Below the pieces are notes generated by a model. It worked only from the letters and a program-made list of their open reading frames with translations. It ran no database searches and was not told the origin of the DNA. Shown here one piece after another: positions 57,715 through 64,000 of a DNA stretch of 64,000 nt. Position 1 is the first letter of the stretch. Each line of letters starts with the position of its first letter. The translations under genes were made by a program, and so were the position numbers. Source of the DNA: Trichuris trichiura (lineage: Eukaryota; Nematoda; Enoplea; Trichinellida; Trichuridae); contig JBAJFE010000026.1 of assembly GCA_037903355.1 (NCBI GenBank), positions 4,898,001 through 4,962,000 of the forward strand, read 5' to 3'.

Positions 57715-60700
57715 ATGGCTGGACGCGCTGTTTTCTTTGTGGTGTCAGTTCGTTGTTTTAGCGGAGGCATGAAGGAACGTAAACGACCACTGAATAGTTC
57801 AGAAGAAAGTGCGCTACAAAGAAGTGGAAAAAAAGTGATCCGGTCAATAAAGGACGTTTTGTACGACTACTACTGTGTAATTGATTTCGAGTGCACCTGC
57901 GAAGAGTACGCTGATATTCGGACCTACCCACATGAAATCATCGAATTTCCTGCTATTCTAATCGACTCCAGAACTCGCTTGGAGGTGCGCTTCTTTAATC
58001 TTTTCTGGAAGAGGAGCTACAGGGACTTTTATGAAGTATAAGTTTCATTTACGGAAGGGATACCATTAAAACGTTTTCAAAAACTCCAGGAGCTTAAAGT
58101 GCTGCTATACCACCCGAAAGCTTCGAAGTTTTTACAGACCTCTTAACAGGATCCCCTCCACAAATAAAACTCATACTCCATGAAAGTCTATTATCTTGTA
58201 AAGAAAAGTTATGCATTTAAAGTTACAAAGACGTTTTCTGGGCCCTCATGTTATCTTTTCATGCTTTGCAGCTTAGTTTTTAAGTTGCCTAAGTGGTGAC
58301 TCTAAGCTCAGATATTTTCTCCGCTTTGCTCTTACGTGCTCTATTATTCCTTCCGAAGCTTTTATCCGCTTGACTACCAGCCGTTTGGACTGCTTCATTT
58401 AATTATAAACCGTCTTTTGTTCTGGGCACCTGCATTTCATTTAACTAAATTTTAATGGGTTTGCCATTGCTGCTTTTTGAACAATGCAGCGTGTTTTATA
58501 TTACACTCTTAGCAGCTAATATACATATCTTGACAGATTTTGTGACCGTTTTTCAGTTTTCAGGTCGACGAGTTCCACTCGTATTGTCGGCCCGTAGAGA
58601 ACCCACGCCTTTCGCAGTTCTGCGTGTCTCTGACTGGCATTCATCAGGTTAGACACAGTTTCTTGTCCTTTTGGAAGCATTACATAGAAGCTTAAGAAAT
58701 TTGCAAGAAAAGACTGCACCAATGGCTTTTGCGATATCAAAACTATGAAACAACTATTGCAGATGTTAACTGAAATTTCGAATCGATGAAAAGTGCTTTC
58801 AAGCTCAGGCATTTGTTTCTTTTTGCAGTAGATCCATATGGTCAATCATCGCATGCATATAATTGTTAAAGCTTAAGAATGTTTTCTTCTCTAGAAACCC
58901 TAATTAATAGGCAATATTCCCTTGGGTTGGCTGTCACGATCCTGAAAGGTTAAAATCTTTGGTGGCTAGGAACTTATTATAAGCGGTTGCATTACGGCTG
59001 TTTTCGCTGCTATATAAAGGATACTTCCAACATGGACAACTAAATGTGAAACAGTATCAGGACAACCGCTCATAATACAGTTTTGGTCGTTATGGAGGTT
59101 TTGACCATGCGAAATTATGATCGCCACCACCAGTACGTTTGCTAAATTTATAAAACGATGATTCTGAAGGGGCAATGTGTAGCTCTCCAAAGAGGCAAGC
59201 TGTATCAGGTTTCTTGGCCAGAGGCTTAGGCAGTCAAAGTGAAAAAAATGCAGTTGGAGGTGAGGCGACAAGAAGAATTGGCAAGAAAAGCTGGATCGCT
59301 GAAAGGTCCAGCGCAAGGATCTCCTGCTCTACTTTTCCTCGCTAATTTTTCCAATTTCCAGTGGATAAAATTTAGCTCAGGAGACAATTGCGAAATCTGA
59401 TCTAGAGAAACACAGCTATAGAGTTTTTACTTGATGCACATTTTCACATTGCCGTGATAGAAGCGACGGTGTATCCGTTTAATGAAAAAACATAAAATTG
59501 GAAGGGATCGGGTCTTTTGTTAAAACGCTTAATCTTCTTACCGAATGCGCTTTCGTGAAGGCCCTTCTCTGCATTGAAAAGTGAAGAGGCTCTGTTGACT
59601 CAAACGCAAGGGCTTGGACTTCAGCGTGACGATGACTAATCTGGCCAATGAGATAAGCTGTCGCATCCCATCTTCTTTTCAGCTCACACTTGATGACTAA
59701 TCTATTCACGCATGCTGATTGAATACTGAATGAATCTGTTGGATGTGATTGAAAAGTAATATGCAACTTCTTTTCTCATCGTTGCGTCGCTGACGACAGA
59801 ATTAGGAAGTTCCGAAAGCTTCGATGTATCTTAAGCTGTCAATTTTTTCGCAGATAAACTAAGCAACTCAGTACTGGTACTGGTTAAAAATGATTTCATG
59901 CGATTATAGGTATCTTGAGTAGTACAAATGGGCTACATTCCGCAGAAATGCAATGTTGAAACACGAAACCTCGTTACGAATGATCTTCTTTTCATCTTTG
60001 CCAAGAGCGTTGCAGTATTGAGCATGTGGGAAAAGTGCCATAAGCTTAGGTAGGGATAAAGAATGCTCTTTTTTTAAAAATTACGGAGCTTTAGAAATTC
60101 TGACTCGATCAACCAAAATATTCTGAAAACCTAAAACAGGTGCGCGTGTAAAGTAAAAACTATAAAATTTCGTCCGACTGCCACGAAGAATCCTGTTTGG
60201 AACGTGGTAAAGCCGTTATACTATAACCTGAAAGAAGGCTGCCGAAGCCGAGCAACTAAAAACTTTTAGGGAATCATTATGGAACAAAGTTGATTGATAA
60301 AAACTTTACTTGTAGCTTTGTTTGTAAAAACGGGCTTGCTTATACGATTTTCAGGAGACAGTTGATAAAGCGCCCTTGTTTGAGGACGTGGTGAACGATT
60401 TCCAAGCATGGTTGGCTCGGCATGTTGACAACGCGAATAAAACTGTTGCTTTTGTAGTTGATGGGTACGTTTTGACTTTCTTCTTTCAGCTGTCTGTCTG
60501 GTAGTCAGTAATTCTTCTTTTGCCTTGCTTGTTTCTCATGAGTTGAAAATGGGGATAGACTATTCCCCAAGGCGTCGCTAAACAAACGTTTCACTGTTCG
60601 AACTTCCGTACTGACATTATGTATTTCTACACGCCCGTTAAGAAAATCTTCATTTTCGCTATTTATTACATTATCGTCTAATTAGCAACTACTTGTAGGC

Positions 60701-60960
60701 CAACCGATTTCGGTCGTTTCCTTCAGTATCAGTATTCGTTAATCAACCAAGAAATACCTGCCCGTTTCCACCAATGGATTGATATCCGCATTGCTTTTCA
60801 AAGATGTGTCAAGGCAAAGAGGCCCCATTTAATGAGCATGTTGCAAAAAATCGGACAGCGTTTCGAAGGGCAAAGACACAGTGGCATGGATGACGCAAGG
60901 AATATCGCCAAAATAGCAGTTTGGCTCCTTGAGCACGGCCAACAACTACAGTCAGTATAA
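57715..60960 (+). CDS. ERI1-family DEDDh 3'-5' exonuclease, four exons
   Basis: ERI1 proteins are DEDDh exonucleases that trim RNA 3' ends (small RNAs, histone mRNA, 5.8S rRNA, according to family member). Exons: 57715-57984, 58564-58647, 60355-60464, 60699-60960. GT-AG introns, phases 0, 0, 2. Motifs: Exo [12 protein letters not shown] with [12 protein letters not shown]; exon 2 [14 protein letters not shown] and SLTGIHQ; Exo II at the exon 3-4 join, DG then TDFGRFLQY; Exo [23 protein letters not shown]. Catalytic Asp, Glu, Asp, His and Asp are all present. The protein ends LQSV, 223 residues from the first ATG or 205 from the ATG at 57769, which opens [14 protein letters not shown]. No SAP domain is seen, so it could be ERI1, ERI2 core or ERI3 type. 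The first ATG would give a hydrophobic, mitochondrial-like leader. Confidence 0.93.
59790..59819 (+). ncRNA. Degenerate hammerhead-like hairpin in exonuclease intron 2
   Basis: The sequence is CTGACGAC, AGAAT, loop TAGGAA, GTTCC, GAAAGC. Both core strings are perfect and the total length is again 30 nt. The stem keeps three Watson-Crick pairs and one G-U out of five. It lies on the sense strand of the host gene, inside the 1.7-kb intron. The surrounding PLE sequence is too decayed to recognise. Confidence 0.45.
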
Positions 60961-61370
60961 TTTGCTAATTTTTCCTTCTCTCTAACCGGCACTGTCCTCT
61001 AGGTGAAGATTAGACCATTATGATAGGGCTTATAGCTTTTGAGCTTGGAAAACTTTGTTAGGGTTTGCTGAGTAGCCCTTAATTGCACAAAAAGCTCTAG
61101 CCAAAAAAATCTACGGTTCTTAGGTCAGCAAATGAGAGCAGCCTGCACCTGCGAACACACTTTACCATTGAACAACGCTGGGCTTCTTTGTTTGGGTCAG
61201 CCAAGCTGTAGAAATTTTGCATAAAAGTTTCCATTCCTTGAGTCTTAATGATTAGTAGTTAAACTACCGTTTATTCTATCACCGCCCTTATTATAGCTAT
61301 GCACACATGTGCAATTCATTTCCACGTATCTGAAGCCCTACAGTCTTTAGATATTCACACGAATATGCAC

Positions 61371-61393
61371 GCACACACACACACACACACACC
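61371..61393. repeat. CA microsatellite
   Basis: A run of about a dozen CA dinucleotides, with one earlier interruption, lies between the exonuclease gene and the next gene. Confidence 0.9.
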
Positions 61394-61469
61394 CACGTGA
61401 CAGAGGTGATTATACGTCACTTAGGATTTATTTACTGCTGTAGATAGGACATACAGGATCCCAAGGCTC

Positions 61470-62480
61470 ATGACGATGAACTTGTGTCCTGACTGCGTGC
61501 CAGGTCGACGGAAAGCTGAATGTGACCAAGGAACGCTAAGCTTAGATCGAGGATCTTTCACAGCTTGTTTCATTCTTTGTTGCGTAGTATTTGTATCTAC
61601 AGAAAGCAAACGCCCTACGAACGAATGGATCAGCGATCCGTTGGGCAAAGTACAGTACGCAAAGCCTGTTACTAACACAGAGCTAAGAGGTGCGTTAAGT
61701 TTCCCAGAAATAAGCTTATTACTACTAACTTTATTGCATGACGATTATTTACTCAGTTGGGTGCAGATGATAATGGCTTTTGGGACCCACCGAGCGCGGT
61801 AGGTCTCGAAGGCGCTGCGGGCGCTTCCAAAGTGTGAACAAAATTGTTTTGCTGGTTGAAGGTAGACCCTCCGAAATAAAACGTGAAACGTGAATTGTTT
61901 CTATTCCTGGTCTTCTTGTGCAGTTATAGACCGTCGTAGTAGTGGTTTTAAGAACATTGAGCATAGTGAAAGATTCGACTTCTCTTCACAGCTTGCGATT
62001 TTGCGTGATAAATATGGCAAAGAGTTTCAAGGTATGATGTCAACCCAAAAATTAGTAAGAGACGAAACTTTTAGAACTGACTTCTGCCTTCAGGATTAAG
62101 CTAGACTGTACTACCTATGGACGGTCAAGTGTCATGCATATCCTGGGAAAAGTTGAGCATTAGATTATTACATCAACAGTGTTAAAAAATTGCTAACGCT
62201 ACGTCAAAAAGCTAAGCCAAATCAGTGTACCATTGAGAAATGTTTTTTTTGGTTAGAGAATTGATTTATCGCGTTATTCCTTTTAAGGATAAATCAACGC
62301 TTGTTGCTCCGTCAGCCTCGGGAGTTGGAGCCCGGTGAATGTACGGATGATGATGACGACGATAATGAAAAAGAAGGCGAGTTAGTGCCCGACTACTTCT
62401 TTGTGAAACAAGCAAAATCAATTTTGAAGTACGCAGTAGTTCCAGTTAGTGAAAGTGATATCGAAAGATCAAAGCATTGA
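61470..62480 (+). CDS. Unrecognised small multi-exon gene with acidic run
   Basis: The proposed exons are 61470-61503, 61603-61689, 61924-62054 and 62316-62480. The donors are CAG|GTCGAC, GAG|GTGCGT and TTA|GTAAGA, with pyrimidine-rich acceptors. Phases agree (1, 1, 0), giving about 138 residues. The middle encodes KRPTNEWISDPLGKVQYAKP and FDFSSQLAILRDKYGKEFQ. The last exon has six aspartates in a row followed by an acidic segment, then VPDYFFVKQAKSILKYAV, and stops at 62478-62480. An AATAAA lies shortly after the stop. I do not recognise the family. The second to fourth exons look convincingly coding; the first exon is chosen only on phase and could be replaced by another further upstream. 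Confidence 0.6.
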
Positions 62481-63300
62481 ATGCGCCGAGATCAAATAAA
62501 GTAAAACTTACCAAGAATTTGCACAAAATGTACCGTTTAGTGAGGAAAAGTGGACTATACTGTGCAATATTGCACGAGATTACCTCGTTGCACAAACTCG
62601 TGCTATTTTTTGTTGTTTACGATGGTCGTAAGATTAAAAAGCAACCGCACTGTTTACTGAATTTTGGTTCCCTTGCAGTTGGCTATTCCAACTATTTTCC
62701 TAACGATATGGCACCATGTAGATGCTACAACGGTAAAAACAAGCTGGCTGTTATCCAAACTACTCATTTTTGGACATTTCCTTTTGTTGAGTACGCATTT
62801 TAGGCTCCCAATGTTGCATTTACAGGTAGAGATGGCAAGTAAAAAGGATAATGTTTACTGAGTACGGAGCTTGTGACAACACGTCGCAACCCGGCTTTGC
62901 TTTGAAATCTATCAAAATAGAAAAGCCTTTGTTTCTTCATCTGAACATGAAGCCCTTGTTTCGTTCATTTATTGGAAGTTTGCCTCCCAGAACTTGGACC
63001 GATGTTCTAGTTCGCGCGCAGTAAAGGTTTGTAGCGATCGACTGACCCGTTTGCTGCAGCGAATGGCACACTGTACTCTTGATTCGTTCATATATGGAGT
63101 ACGTTTTTGCTATGAACACTCTTTTGCTTCGTTTCTGCCCGTTTTCCAGAGTTCAACCAGTGTTCTTTTCTCTTTGAGTTGTCCGTCTTACAGGATTCAC
63201 TTTGTCGTGGACAGCAATTCGCTTTTGTGCGGACAACAGCGAATGGTAGATGACGACATTTAAATTGTGAATATTAGAAATAAAAGCAGTGTAACACCGT
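62481..63300. other. Intergenic, no recognised gene
   Basis: The stretch begins with the likely 3' untranslated region of the preceding gene. A 108-codon open frame overlapping its end shows no domain and its composition is unlike the neighbouring exons, so I leave it out. No repeat was recognised. Confidence 0.4.
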
Positions 63301-63305
63301 TACTA

Positions 63306-63344
63306 ATTTTCGAAACTCTGTGCACGTTCTAGTTTCGTCATTAG
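63306..63344 (-). ncRNA. Diverged hammerhead-like hairpin
   Basis: The minus strand reads CTAATGAC, stem GAAAC, a 15-nt loop, stem GTTTC, then GAAAAT. The first core string has one change and the loop is longer than in the other copies. The stem sequence is a third variant that still pairs fully. Confidence 0.4.
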
Positions 63345-63589
63345 CGAGTTCGCTGATTCCAAAAAGAGTGTAAGTGAATGTTCGAAAATTCGAAACGTTC
63401 TTCAGCTTTTATCCCCAATAAGTGCTGATCCACTCCACCTTTGTTCGGTTTAATTACAAATAAAATAAACAGGAAAAGCCGTGAAGAGATCAAACGACAC
63501 GCTGCTCCCGTTACATGAAATGCAATGTTCGCGCTAAGTCTCAAACCCTCCAAGAAATAGCTAGTCACACCTGCTTTTGAAAACGGGGT

Positions 63590-63760
63590 TTCTTGGTACG
63601 GGAACAAATGTTTTCATAATGAAGAAGTTTATTACGGATAATTCCCGTTTGTTATGTATATATAGAAGAACTCCGGAGCTTTCAGAAACTGAAAGCTCCG
63701 GAGTTCTTCTATATGTACATAACAAACGGGAATTATCCGTAATAAACTTCTTCATTATGA
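63590..63760. mobile_element. Near-perfect head-to-head PLE palindrome
   Basis: Arms of about 70 bp (63615-63685 and 63689-63760) are inverse copies with about one mismatch, meeting at CTTTCAGAAACTGAAAG. Each arm reads from GAAAGCTCCGGAGTTCTTC to TTATCCGTAATAAACTTCTT. The left side extends to ATGAAAACATTTGTTCCCGT on the minus strand, which codes MKTFVPVPRN and matches the PLE protein start. The junction cuts through the hammerhead-like motif, so only its GAAAGC half remains in each arm. Confidence 0.8.
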
Positions 63761-64000
63761 GTCACACCTGCTATGTTAATGAGCTTATTAATACACGGAG
63801 ATGGTGCTTGTTCTTAATATTGTTAGCATAGTAAACCACGTACCTGCGTAACTTTTCTTCGAGATAAGAAATACTTATGCGTTTCGTTCCACGTATACAC
63901 GTATAGAAAAGGTTACCATAACGCTTTTTAACTGCGAATTTCATTCATTGCCATTGTTTCTTGAACTACAGTTTACTCTAACTATGAAAACTGACTAACA

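Noticed and set aside
61371..61393. Regular short repeat considered as a CRISPR-like or regulatory array
   Set aside because: It is a plain CA microsatellite in a eukaryotic genome.
62477..62803. 108-codon frame after the acidic gene
   Set aside because: It begins at the stop codon of that gene in another frame, shows no domain, and contains a likely polyadenylation signal.

Overview
This is a window of an invertebrate animal nuclear genome. The genes have spliceosomal introns (50 bp to 6.7 kb, GT-AG), the DNA is AT-rich, and much of it is decayed transposons. I cannot name the species; a nematode or other small-genome metazoan is possible, but that is a guess. Most short open frames here are chance. 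The real genes emerge when exons are assembled by homology, splice signals and matching intron phase.

Left part (about 2.8-25.3 kb, minus strand): an ICA1/ICA69 (ric-19) homologue can be built from ten coding exons between 23,527 and 2,819, with a likely 5' untranslated exon ending at 23,674. Its introns hold a 476-bp non-autonomous hAT element with a perfect 8-bp target duplication, a broken mariner, and several palindromic ends of Penelope-like elements (PLEs). Just upstream on the same strand is a complete three-exon A20/AN1 zinc-finger gene (ZFAND5/6 type, 25,230-24,354).

Middle (25.3-31.2 kb): no convincing gene; a deletion derivative of a PLE lies near 30.4-30.6 kb. From about 31.2 to 57.0 kb there are three head-to-tail copies of a unit of 7-8 kb (A, B, C). 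Each unit carries, near its right end and on the plus strand, a dead PLE reverse transcriptase. The first catalytic aspartate region is changed the same way in all three, so the unit seems to have been amplified after the enzyme died. Unit A was later hit by a solo LTR (354 bp, 5-bp duplication TCTGA) and by a nearly intact 2.9-kb PLE of another lineage on the minus strand (RT plus GIY-YIG endonuclease). Units B and C show the empty target sites.

Right part (57.7-62.5 kb, plus strand): a four-exon ERI1-family DEDDh 3'-5' exonuclease gene, then a small unrecognised multi-exon gene with an acidic run. The window ends in a near-perfect palindrome made of PLE ends.

The most interesting pattern is a 30-nt RNA-like motif (CUGANGAC, 5-bp stem, about 6-nt loop, 5-bp stem, GAAAGC) next to PLE ends at several loci. 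Its stem bases differ between loci but still pair. It matches a hammerhead-ribozyme core and is sometimes present as head-to-head palindromes.
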